From Phototrophicus methaneseepsis (lineage in GTDB: Bacteria; Chloroflexota; Anaerolineae; Aggregatilineales; Phototrophicaceae): a stretch of 64,000 nucleotides of DNA. A model generated the notes under the pieces. The model was not told where the DNA came from and ran no database searches. It saw only the letters and a program-made list of their open reading frames with translations. Within the stretch, counting starts at the first letter, position 1. The number at the start of each line of letters is the position of its first letter. Shown here in pieces: positions 9,660 through 17,378 of the stretch. The stretch is taken from assembly GCF_015500095.1 (NCBI RefSeq), contig NZ_CP062983.1:4402001-4466000 (forward strand), written 5' to 3'. The position numbers and the translations under genes were made by a program.

Positions 9660-10050
9660 TGTTGACTATACCTTTCCGCTTTTGCATATGCAGGCCAACC
9701 CAAGATTGATTCACTGCATTTTAGAGTTCATGATAGCCTGCCACAGGATCACGTCAGAGCAAAACTTAACGCACCTATACGAGTCCATTATGAGCAACTT
9801 GCAGCTATTTTTCAACCAATTGAGTGAACCTCTTTACAATCCTTTATTAACTTAGAGTATACCGCAAAGTGAATCAGACATCAGTTAACAATTGCATAGC
9901 TTGCTTATAGCAGGTGGCTTTTCACAGCTTTTACTTTATGCAGCCATCTTGTCCGGTATAATGTGTAACATCACTGGACGACTTCGCCTGTCACTTTAAG
10001 CCATACAAAACAGGCAGCGGCCAGCAACACATCACATTTGGAGTAGTGCT
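9660..10050. other. Divergent intergenic region between two receiver genes
   Basis: A 391-base AT-richer spacer between two divergently transcribed receiver genes. It holds no coding frame I would trust and no recognisable RNA gene. A perfect TATAAT box lies at 9957-9962 facing the rightward gene; the rest probably carries regulatory sites that I cannot name. Confidence 0.5.
9935..9962 (+). promoter_or_regulatory. Putative promoter for the receiver-kinase pair
   Basis: A consensus -10 hexamer TATAAT at 9957-9962 with a weak -35 TTTATG at 9935-9940 (16-base spacer). It lies about 90 bases before the TTG start at 10051. Confidence 0.4.
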
Positions 10051-10458
10051 TTGCATTGGTTAATCGCGGAAGACGAGCCTGACATTCGCAATTTGGTCGC
10101 TATGATGTGCCAGGTATGGGGGCATCAGCCCATGACCTTTGAAAGTGGGCAAAAGGCCTGGGACTGGCTGGATAAAGTCGAAGCAGGCGATTTTACAGGC
10201 GATCTACCGGATCTGGCGCTCATGGACATCCGCATGCCCGGCTACCGTGGTGATGAAGTGGCCCAGCGCATCCGCAAGACAGCTTCACTCAAGGATATTC
10301 CGATTGTCCTGATGACGGCCTTCGTCCTTTCTGACGAAGAACGTAAAACGATGATGGAAGAGGCGGGTGTTGATATGATTATCAACAAGCCACTGCCGGA
10401 TTTTGGTGATCTGAAGAAGCTCATTGATCAGGTCATTGCCAGTCGGCAAGCCTCTTAA
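10051..10458 (+). CDS. Receiver-only response regulator
   Basis: A 135-residue single receiver domain with nothing else. The acid pocket is IAEDEPDI, the phospho-acceptor is D59 in LALMDIRMPGY, the conserved Thr is in VLMTAF and the Lys is in INKPLPDF. The start is TTG: GGAG at 10040-10043 sits seven bases upstream, and no ATG or GTG in frame is near. It is clearly a paralogue of the divergent gene ending at 9081, sharing the DWxDxVxxGxFxGxLPxLALxDxRxPG pattern. It precedes a histidine kinase by 105 bases, so the kinase is its likely phosphodonor. Without an output domain it may act by protein contact, as CheY or Spo0F do. Confidence 0.88.
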   Translation: MHWLIAEDEPDIRNLVAMMCQVWGHQPMTFESGQKAWDWLDKVEAGDFTGDLPDLALMDIRMPGYRGDEVAQRIRKTASLKDIPIVLMTAFVLSDEERKTMMEEAGVDMIINKPLPDFGDLKKLIDQVIASRQAS

Positions 10459-10563
10459 AGCCATCCTGAGCCCAATAATGAGGCTTTTCCGAAAGCGCCA
10501 AAACCGTTTTTGAAGTACATTGAAGTAGAAATAGTTTGTGCCAACGCATAGCGAGCCAACCCT

Positions 10564-11874
10564 ATGAGCGATCCCAATCCATCCAATATTCCTCTGCCGC
10601 CGCCACCTTCTGACAAGGAAGTGAACGAGGCATTCCAACAAATTCATGAATTGGGCACAGCGACAGAGAGTTTCTTCAGCCGTTTGTACGATAACTTCAC
10701 CAAGCGCAACGAGCTAAAGAAGGCGCAAGCCTCCTTGACATTGGCACAACATCAACTGCATCAGAGCCTGAACGAAAAGCAGCGACTCGCCAGCCTGGTC
10801 CAGAATAAACAGTCGGAACTCAATCGGCTTTATCGCATCCTATCGCGCATCAGCGAAGGCATCATCATGCAGGATGTGAAGGGCCGCATGGTCATGATTA
10901 ATGATGCCGCACGCCAGCTCATTGGCAGCGAGCGAAACTTCTGGAAGAGCGAACTCGGTACACTTTTTAACGATTATAAAGATATACAAGATGTGGACAG
11001 CGAACTCGCCTTGTTAGGCGAACCTTCTCAGGTTGAAGTAAACGGGCACGTCCTGGAAGCACAGCTCACTGCTGTGGGTGATAGTGCAGGACAGCGCCTG
11101 GGTACGATCATCATCATCCGCGACATCACCCGCGATACCCTGGCGAGCCGTATTAAAAACAGCTTCGTCTCGCACATTTCGCACGAACTCAACACACCTA
11201 TGAACGTCATGCGTGTAGCGAGCGAAATCCTGATGAACCAGGAAGAAAATGAGCCGCCTAATCGCCGTATGCTGCAACTGCTCAGTCGTAACATTGATAT
11301 TCTCGACCGCATGGTAGACGAATTGCTCGATGTCTCTGAGATGAGCGGCGGCACTTTCAGTATTGAGGCCAAACCGATGCTGCTAACGCCCATCATCTGG
11401 CAAGTTAAAGAGACCTTCCTAACGAGCATCGCCGGGGCGGGATTGTACTGCTTCACCATGATCGAACATGAGGAATCGCTCACCATCACAGGTGATGACA
11501 AACGCCTGGAATGGGCTATCAGCCATCTGGTGCGCAACGCCATCGACTATAACGAACGCGGCGGACTGGTCGAAATTTCTGCCGGGATCGAAGACAACGG
11601 CGAAGATAGTTACGTCGTGCTCACCGTCCGTGATACAGGCGTTGGCATCTCTCCCAAAGATCAAGCCAATGTCTTTGAGCTGTTCTATCGTGGCGAACCG
11701 ATCACGCGGTCCGGCAAGCGGCTGGACCCACGCGGCCTGGGCCAGGGCCTTTATATTGCTCGCACCATTATCGAAGCCCATGGTGGCAGCCTGCATATGT
11801 CCACCGAGGTGGGCCAGGGGAGCGAATTCACGGTTTTGCTACCCTATCGGGCTCAACCGGCTCTCGCTAGCTGA
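10564..11874 (+). CDS. Soluble PAS-domain sensor histidine kinase
   Basis: A 436-residue kinase without membrane segments. Residues ~45-95 form a coiled coil (repeated Lys/Gln/Leu heptads), residues ~97-200 a PAS domain (RILSRISEGIIMQDVKGRMV...IIIIRDIT), then HisKA with the phospho-acceptor H207 in SHISHELNTPMN, and a HATPase domain with N box HLVRNAIDYN, G1 DTGVGIS, F box VFELFYRGE and G2 GLGQGLYIA. All catalytic motifs look intact. The input is therefore cytosolic, perhaps a small ligand or redox signal sensed by PAS. It is placed between two receiver genes and the glycogen genes; regulation of storage metabolism is a guess based only on position. Confidence 0.92.
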   Translation: MSDPNPSNIPLPPPPSDKEVNEAFQQIHELGTATESFFSRLYDNFTKRNELKKAQASLTLAQHQLHQSLNEKQRLASLVQNKQSELNRLYRILSRISEGIIMQDVKGRMVMINDAARQLIGSERNFWKSELGTLFNDYKDIQDVDSELALLGEPSQVEVNGHVLEAQLTAVGDSAGQRLGTIIIIRDITRDTLASRIKNSFVSHISHELNTPMNVMRVASEILMNQEENEPPNRRMLQLLSRNIDILDRMVDELLDVSEMSGGTFSIEAKPMLLTPIIWQVKETFLTSIAGAGLYCFTMIEHEESLTITGDDKRLEWAISHLVRNAIDYNERGGLVEISAGIEDNGEDSYVVLTVRDTGVGISPKDQANVFELFYRGEPITRSGKRLDPRGLGQGLYIARTIIEAHGGSLHMSTEVGQGSEFTVLLPYRAQPALAS

Positions 11875-11952
11875 GCACACATCCTTGGATAAATAACCAT
11901 TCGATATTCATCATTTTATATTGGGAAATTTGGCACAAAAAAGCCAATGTGC

Positions 11953-11982
11953 TTGCGAGGGACACGCCCCCCCGGTTACAAT
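11953..11982 (+). promoter_or_regulatory. Putative promoter of the GH57 gene
   Basis: TTGCGA at 11953-11958 and TACAAT at 11977-11982 with an 18-base spacer, about 44 bases before the GTG start at 12026. Confidence 0.42.
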
Positions 11983-12025
11983 CTGGTTTACCACACAATT
12001 TCAACAAAGCCTGAGGAGCAAGATA

Positions 12026-13753
12026 GTGACCGCATATGGCGCATTTACGTTTGTCCTCCACACTCATTTGCCTTATGCACGGCTAGCAGGACGTTGGCCG
12101 CATGGCGAAGAATGGATTCACGAAGCCGCCAGTGAAACCTATGTGCCCCTGCTCACAACACTGTACGACCTCAAAGAAGAAGGCGTTCAATTCAAACTCA
12201 CGATCGGCATTACCCCGGTCCTTGCAGAGCAATTGAGCGATGACACCGTCCTCTTTAATTTTGTTGAATATCTCGATAATAAAATAGAAGCCTCAAAAAA
12301 CGACGTCGCGATCTATAGTACAGCCACCAGTACCACTGAAACCACGCTGGAAGGCGCACGCGAAAATAACGAACATCTTGGCTATCTTGCCTCCTGGTAC
12401 CAGAATTATTATGAAACCGTCAAAAGCGAATTTTTAGAGCGCTTTAACCGTGACATCATTGGGGCCTTCCGTCAGTTGCAGGATGAAGGTTATATCGACA
12501 TCATCACCTGCGCGGCAACGCATGGCTACCTCCCCCTCTTAGCCACAGATAGTGCCATCCGTGGGCAAATCCAGACGGGTGTCGCCAGCTATGAACGGCT
12601 GTTTGGGCGACGCCCAAGGGGCATTTGGCTGCCGGAATGCGCTTATCGACCTGCTTATGTTGATGATGAGGGGAATATCCGCCCTGGGATTGAAAGCTTC
12701 TTAAGAGAACAGGGCATTGGCGTCTTCTTCGTAGAAACACACACCATCACTGGTGGTCAGCCCGTCGGTATCGCAGCCGGCGATGTGATTGGCCCGTATG
12801 GCAATATCAAGCGCCGCTACGTCATCCCATCCGCCAAGACGCCGACGATCCCAGCACGCGCAGCCACAACATTTAAGGCTTACTACGTCAGCGAGACAAT
12901 GGAAGGGGCCCAGGCAGAACAGCATTCCGGCGTGGCCGTGATTGGGCGCAATAACAGCACAGGCCAGCAGGTCTGGAGTGCGGAATGGGGCTACCCCGGC
13001 GACTTTGACTATCGAGAATTCCACAAAAAAGCGGGCACCAGCGGTTTACAGTACTGGCGCGTCACAGGCGATAAAGTCGACCTGGGACATAAAGATTATT
13101 ACCACCCGGATTGGGCGGAATATAAAGTCGAGCAGCATGCTGAGCATTTCTCGCATTTGGTAGGCGATCTTTTGCGCGCGTATCACAAACAAACGGGCGA
13201 ATATGGCCTCATTTCCTCCAATTATGACACGGAACTGTTCGGCCATTGGTGGTTCGAAGGCGTGGCATGGCTTGGTAAAGTCCTGCGCCATCTGGCAAAC
13301 CACCCCAGTATCGACTTGACCAGCGCTTGCGACTTCATCGAACAGCACCCGCCCCAAGAAGTGCTGCACCTGCCAGAAAGCTCCTGGGGCGCTGGTGGCA
13401 ATCACTTCACGTGGGATAATGGCGACACCAACTGGATGTGGGGGCCTATTCATGAGTGTGAAGGCCGCATGAAAAAACTGGCGAACCAGTATGATGACCC
13501 CAGTGAAGGGGAGCGCACAGTGCTCAGCCAAGCCGCGCGCGAGGCTTTACTATTGCAAAGCTCCGACTGGCCTTTCCTAGTGACGACAGGCCAGGCCCGC
13601 GAATATGCCATCCAGCGCTTTAGCGAACATGTCGAGCGATTCAACCGACTGGCCCTATCGCTGGAAGAAGGCAAGCCCGATGTTGGCTTCGCCGTTGAGA
13701 TGTGGGAACGCGACAAGGTATTCCCGAACATTAATTACAAATGGTTTAGCTAG
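12026..13753 (+). CDS. GH57-family 1,4-alpha-glucan branching enzyme
   Basis: A 575-residue protein of glycoside hydrolase family 57. I chose the GTG at 12026 because GAGGAG at 12013-12018 is seven bases upstream and the protein then begins directly with the conserved FVLHTHLPY strand; the frame is open further upstream but without family similarity. Conserved GH57 regions: HTHLPY (I), GIWLPECAY with the presumed nucleophile E204 (III) and YDTELFGHWWFEG with the presumed acid D401 (IV), followed by a C-terminal DUF1957-type helical domain. These are the features of the archaeal/Thermus-type branching enzyme. It would introduce alpha-1,6 branches in glycogen, replacing the usual GH13 GlgB, and it is followed by glgA and glgC. 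Confidence 0.87.
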   Translation: MTAYGAFTFVLHTHLPYARLAGRWPHGEEWIHEAASETYVPLLTTLYDLKEEGVQFKLTIGITPVLAEQLSDDTVLFNFVEYLDNKIEASKNDVAIYSTATSTTETTLEGARENNEHLGYLASWYQNYYETVKSEFLERFNRDIIGAFRQLQDEGYIDIITCAATHGYLPLLATDSAIRGQIQTGVASYERLFGRRPRGIWLPECAYRPAYVDDEGNIRPGIESFLREQGIGVFFVETHTITGGQPVGIAAGDVIGPYGNIKRRYVIPSAKTPTIPARAATTFKAYYVSETMEGAQAEQHSGVAVIGRNNSTGQQVWSAEWGYPGDFDYREFHKKAGTSGLQYWRVTGDKVDLGHKDYYHPDWAEYKVEQHAEHFSHLVGDLLRAYHKQTGEYGLISSNYDTELFGHWWFEGVAWLGKVLRHLANHPSIDLTSACDFIEQHPPQEVLHLPESSWGAGGNHFTWDNGDTNWMWGPIHECEGRMKKLANQYDDPSEGERTVLSQAAREALLLQSSDWPFLVTTGQAREYAIQRFSEHVERFNRLALSLEEGKPDVGFAVEMWERDKVFPNINYKWFS

Positions 13754-13783
13754 ATAGGATTGACGCTGCTCATAATAGTCTCA

Positions 13784-13811
13784 TTGCACGGGTTGACACA
13801 AACGTTATACT
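13784..13811 (+). promoter_or_regulatory. Putative promoter of glgA-glgC
   Basis: TTGCAC at 13784-13789 and TATACT at 13806-13811, a 16-base spacer. A TTGACA at 13793-13798 lies between them but is wrongly spaced for this -10 box. The glgA start is 75 bases downstream. Confidence 0.42.
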
Positions 13812-13886
13812 TAGGAGCATCCAACCCTAGCAAACACTTAAAAACCATAGGCACCCAATGCCACCACACATCACGAAGGAAACGAC

Positions 13887-15362
13887 ATGAAAGTCTTGCT
13901 CGCCAGCGCTGAGGCTGCCCCCTTTGCGAAGGTCGGTGGCTTGGCCGATGTCGTCGGTTCGTTACCCGCAGCTTTACGTACATCTGGCGCAGATACCCGT
14001 GTCGTTATGCCGGGTTATGGCTTCATTGACCATTACAAATACAATATCAGCCGTCTCTTTGCCTTTGAATTCACGCATAAGAATGGCACAAGCCAGGTTC
14101 AGGTATTTACCTGCATCTACGATGGCGTGCCGATCTATTTCTTGCAATCGTGGCCCTACTTTGGCGAAGATAGCAGTGTCTATACCACCTGGGACTGGGA
14201 TATTCCTCGTTTCATATTCTTCAACCAGATGGCAATGGCATTCATCTGGCAACTGCACGAACGGCTGGGGTGGATACCTGATGTGGTCAACGTCAGCGAT
14301 TGGCATACTGCCCTGCTGCCTTTCCTCATTTACGAAAGCCGCAAGAGCGACCCGCACTGGCAGCGCATTGCTACAGCACTAACAATCCACAACATCGCTT
14401 ATCAGGGCGAGAATGTCGGGGGCTTTTTGTGGGATGCTGGCATCTCAGCACGCAGCCATCCCTCTCTCGACCATGATGGCCTGAGCGACAATTTACTCGC
14501 CATTGGCTCCGTCTATTCGGATTACGTCATCACCGTCAGCCCGCGCTATGCCAATGAAATCCAGCACTCGTATGCGGGCTTTAATCTAGCCCCCTTGATG
14601 AAGCAGCGTGCACAGGTCGGCGAACTTATCGGCATCCTCAATGGCATTGATACAAAGCGATGGAACCCGGCAACAGACAAGTATCTCATCGCACCATACG
14701 ATACGAACAATGTCGTGGAAAGTCGTAAGCTAAACAAACGCCATCTCCAATCCTTCGCAAGGTTGCCAATCCGCGACGACATTCCAGTTGTAGGGATGGT
14801 TACGCGCCTCGTATGGCAAAAAGGGCTTGATCTGGCCCTGCCAGCCCTGCGTCGCCTGCTCATTGATACAGAGATGCAGTTTATTGTCTTGGGGACGGGC
14901 GACCCAGAACTGGAGTATCAACTCTGGCGGCTTGCCCAAGATTTTAGCTGGAAAGCAGCGGCTTTCCTGGAATTTGATGCCGCTTTATCACAGCATATTT
15001 ACGCCGCAGCGGATATGTTCCTGATGCCGAGCCACTTCGAGCCATGTGGCATCGGGCAGATGCTCGCCATGCGCTATGGGTCGCTGCCCATCGTGCGAGA
15101 AACAGGCGGCTTAGCGGATACGGTCATCAACTATGATAATCAGGATGCTGACATGGGCACCGGGTTCGTCTTCCAGTATGAAGAGCCAGATGCGGTCATC
15201 AATACATTACGTTGGGCGCTGCGCACCTACTACAACCGCCCAGAAGCCTGGTTGCGTATGCAAAAACGCGCCATGAAGCAAGATTTCAGTTGGGATCAGA
15301 GTGCTCAGCAATATATTGCACTTTTTAAAAAATCTATGGAAAAACATAAGAAAATAACATAA
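13887..15362 (+). CDS. glgA: Glycogen synthase (ADP-glucose type, GT5)
   Basis: A 491-residue glycosyltransferase of family 5. The N-terminal signature KVGGLADV (ADP-glucose binding Lys, K15) and the C-terminal domain motifs [31 protein letters not shown] and [10 protein letters not shown] are typical of GlgA. It elongates alpha-1,4-glucan from ADP-glucose in the cytosol. An AAGGA lies upstream of the ATG. The gene is followed after 12 bases by glgC, so substrate supply and polymerisation are co-transcribed, and is preceded by the GH57 branching enzyme. Confidence 0.95.
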   Translation: MKVLLASAEAAPFAKVGGLADVVGSLPAALRTSGADTRVVMPGYGFIDHYKYNISRLFAFEFTHKNGTSQVQVFTCIYDGVPIYFLQSWPYFGEDSSVYTTWDWDIPRFIFFNQMAMAFIWQLHERLGWIPDVVNVSDWHTALLPFLIYESRKSDPHWQRIATALTIHNIAYQGENVGGFLWDAGISARSHPSLDHDGLSDNLLAIGSVYSDYVITVSPRYANEIQHSYAGFNLAPLMKQRAQVGELIGILNGIDTKRWNPATDKYLIAPYDTNNVVESRKLNKRHLQSFARLPIRDDIPVVGMVTRLVWQKGLDLALPALRRLLIDTEMQFIVLGTGDPELEYQLWRLAQDFSWKAAAFLEFDAALSQHIYAAADMFLMPSHFEPCGIGQMLAMRYGSLPIVRETGGLADTVINYDNQDADMGTGFVFQYEEPDAVINTLRWALRTYYNRPEAWLRMQKRAMKQDFSWDQSAQQYIALFKKSMEKHKKIT

Positions 15363-15374
15363 GGGGAGAACCTC

Positions 15375-16640
15375 GTGAGAGTTAAAGCGATCATCCTCGC
15401 CGGGGGTAAGGGTACCCGGCTTGGGTCACTAACGATCAAGCGTGCTAAGCCTGCTGTTCCATTCGCTGGGAAGTACCGTATCATCGACTTCACATTAAGC
15501 AACTGCGTTAACTCGAACATTTTTGACGTCCTCATTCTGACCCAATACCGTCCCCACAGCCTCAACGACCATATCGGTAAGGGGCGCCCATGGGACCTCG
15601 ACCGTACATTCACAGGCGGTGTTCAACTTCTACAGCCTTATAAAGGCAGCTTTGATACAGATTGGTATGCCGGCACAGCCGACGCTGTGACGCAGAACCT
15701 GAATTTCGTCCGCAGCGGCCAACCTGAATATGTGCTCATCCTCTCTGGCGATCATATCTACCAGATGGATTATGACCTGTTGATCCAATATCACCGGGAA
15801 AAACGCGCAGAATGCACAGTCTGCACCATCCGTGTGCCCCTGGATGAAGCCAGCCGCTTTGGCATTATCGATGTCGATGAAGACTATCGCGTTAAGGAAT
15901 TCATTGAAAAACCAGCAGACCCACCCGGCAACCTCGCCAGCATGGGCGTTTATGTCTTTAACTACAATACGCTGGAGCGTTTGCTGGTCGAAGATCAGCG
16001 TAAAGATGGCACGGAGAGCGACTTCGGCAAGACTATTTTGCCCAAGCTCATCGAAGAAACCAACGACGTCTACGCCTATCCTTACGGCGGCTATTGGATC
16101 GACGTTGGTACGATTGAAGCCTACTGGGAAGCGCACATGGACCTACTGCAAACGCCGCCCTCACTCAACCTGAACGACCGTACCTGGGTTATCCACACCC
16201 GTAGTGAAGAGCGTCCGCCGGTCCGCATAGAATCCTCAGCACAGATTACTAACAGCCTCATCACGGATGGTGCCGTCATCGGTGAAGGTGCTGTTATTGA
16301 AAATTCTGTGCTCTCACCGGGTGTTTACGTCGGCCCGCATGCTGTCGTGCGCGATTCTGTCATCCTCAATGACGCTTATATCGAAGCAGGTGCGCATGTC
16401 GAGCGCGCCATCATCGACAAAATCGTCGTCATCGGGCATAAGGCCACCGTTGGCTCATCACAAACAATGGGTGACCTGAACATCACGGCGATTGGCAAAA
16501 ACTCCAAAATTCCCGCAGGTTATACGATTGGCGCGGGCTGCCTATTGGGGACAGATGTCGGTGATGAAGATTTCAAGCCTTATGCAGCGGATCGCATCGT
16601 GCCCAGCCATACCAAATTGGGCTATAAATCCCGCTCTTAG
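15375..16640 (+). CDS. glgC: Glucose-1-phosphate adenylyltransferase
   Basis: A 421-residue nucleotidyltransferase. It opens with [18 protein letters not shown], the nucleotide-binding loop, followed by [15 protein letters not shown]; the sugar-phosphate region EFIEKP and [15 protein letters not shown] are present, and the last third is a left-handed beta-helix of hexapeptide-like repeats ([17 protein letters not shown]). It makes ADP-glucose from ATP and glucose 1-phosphate, the committed step of bacterial glycogen synthesis, usually under allosteric control. The start is GTG at 15375 with the strong site AAGGGGAG just upstream, 12 bases after the glgA stop. A bidirectional terminator follows. 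Confidence 0.95.
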   Translation: MRVKAIILAGGKGTRLGSLTIKRAKPAVPFAGKYRIIDFTLSNCVNSNIFDVLILTQYRPHSLNDHIGKGRPWDLDRTFTGGVQLLQPYKGSFDTDWYAGTADAVTQNLNFVRSGQPEYVLILSGDHIYQMDYDLLIQYHREKRAECTVCTIRVPLDEASRFGIIDVDEDYRVKEFIEKPADPPGNLASMGVYVFNYNTLERLLVEDQRKDGTESDFGKTILPKLIEETNDVYAYPYGGYWIDVGTIEAYWEAHMDLLQTPPSLNLNDRTWVIHTRSEERPPVRIESSAQITNSLITDGAVIGEGAVIENSVLSPGVYVGPHAVVRDSVILNDAYIEAGAHVERAIIDKIVVIGHKATVGSSQTMGDLNITAIGKNSKIPAGYTIGAGCLLGTDVGDEDFKPYAADRIVPSHTKLGYKSRS

Positions 16641-16668
16641 GCCCGCTTTGCACAACGAAATGCCATTA

Positions 16669-16698
16669 AAAAACCGGCTGCATCAGCAACCGGTTTTT
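16669..16698. terminator. Bidirectional terminator after glgC
   Basis: Stem AAAAACCG / CGGTTTTT (16669-16676 with 16691-16698) plus an inner GCTG/CAGC helix. It lies between the convergent glgC and CBM48 genes and has A and T tracts on both sides. Confidence 0.8.
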
Positions 16699-16767
16699 AT
16701 TTTCGTCACTGCAGGCCCACACGGCCCGCAAATCGGCATTTTAACGCTTCCGACTTGCCGACATAAG

Positions 16768-17064
16768 CTAGGTCACGACCACAGAGTTATCGCCGCTAAA
16801 CGGATTTGAGACGTATTTATCAGCTTCCCAATCATTGTGCCACTCTGACTTATCAACCAGATAACGGAACTGATATTCATTGTTTTTATCGAGTTCCAAT
16901 GTCAGTTTAAAACGCCCATCTTTGAGCGGCTCCATCTCATTGGCGGATTCGCTCCATTCGTTGAAATCCCCAACGAGGTAGACATTTTCAGCTTCAATCG
17001 ACGATGGCGTGTAAAATGTGACTTTGCATACCGGCTTGGACTTCAAAAATTGCTTTTTGAGCAT
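16768..17064 (-). CDS. Stand-alone CBM48/isoamylase N-terminal-like protein
   Basis: A 98-residue protein that is a single glycogen-binding-type (CBM48, AMPK-beta-like) domain. It has VTFYTPSSIEAENVYLVGDFNEW, a Trp after the DFN turn, LKDGRFKLTLEL and the YQFRYLVD-x-x-EWHNDWEADKY stretch typical of this fold. The ATG at 17064 (MLKKQF) is chosen because GGAG lies about ten bases upstream; the open frame extends 20 codons further but is not domain-like. It has no catalytic domain. Sitting between glgC and glgP, it likely binds glycogen or a glycogen enzyme, a role that is inferred. Confidence 0.8.
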   Translation of the reverse strand: MLKKQFLKSKPVCKVTFYTPSSIEAENVYLVGDFNEWSESANEMEPLKDGRFKLTLELDKNNEYQFRYLVDKSEWHNDWEADKYVSNPFSGDNSVVVT

Positions 17065-17270
17065 AGGAAATTTGCTCCATCCTGCATGAACACACATAGT
17101 TTGGCGGGCTGGATTGTAGCACATCCAAAGGTTACGCCCACACGAGATTGTACCCGATAATTTTGTGCAAAATAGATTAATTCCACCCGTTTAAACAAAA
17201 TGAAAGCTAAATCTCGTGCAAAACCGCCCTTTATGATCGTAAAAGCCTTGTGAGATTACACTGAAAGCTG

Positions 17271-17298
17271 TTGAATAACACTAAATACACGTTATGCT
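17271..17298 (+). promoter_or_regulatory. Putative promoter of glgP
   Basis: TTGAAT at 17271-17276, 16-base spacer, TATGCT at 17293-17298. The expected transcript start near 17305 is immediately before the leader hairpin. Confidence 0.45.
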
Positions 17299-17307
17299 TA
17301 GCTATGT

Positions 17308-17345
17308 ACACGGCGGGGAAAGTTACCTAACATTGCCGTGTTTTT
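17308..17345 (+). promoter_or_regulatory. Terminator-like leader hairpin upstream of glgP
   Basis: ACACGGC (17308-17314) pairs with GCCGTGT (17335-17341) across a 20-base loop and is followed by TTTT. It lies between the promoter and the glgP start at 17379, so it could be an attenuator or a 5' stabilising stem. Confidence 0.45.
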
Positions 17346-17378
17346 GATTTTGTCAAAGAAGCAGGAGTATCTCGCATC

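Larger units (their letters stand above)
17065..17378. other. Intergenic leader region before glgP
   Basis: A 314-base spacer between the CBM48 gene and glgP that start divergently. It holds a good promoter for glgP (17271-17298) and a hairpin plus T-run in the predicted leader (17308-17345). No gene is seen. Confidence 0.6.

Noticed and set aside
9660-10050. Possible small RNA or tRNA gene in the divergent spacer
   Set aside because: No cloverleaf, no GGTTCRANNCC T-loop sequence and no paired terminator were found.
10457-10490. Possible terminator between the receiver and kinase genes
   Set aside because: AAAGCC/GGCTTT is only 6 bp with a 19-base loop and a weak T run, so the two genes are probably co-transcribed.
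11921-12025. Upstream extension of the GH57 gene to the ATG at 11921
   Set aside because: The 35 extra residues have no similarity to the family, cover a likely promoter, and the GTG at 12026 has a strong ribosome site.
13793-13811. TTGACA as the -35 box of glgA
   Set aside because: Only seven bases separate it from the TATACT box; the TTGCAC at 13784 fits better.
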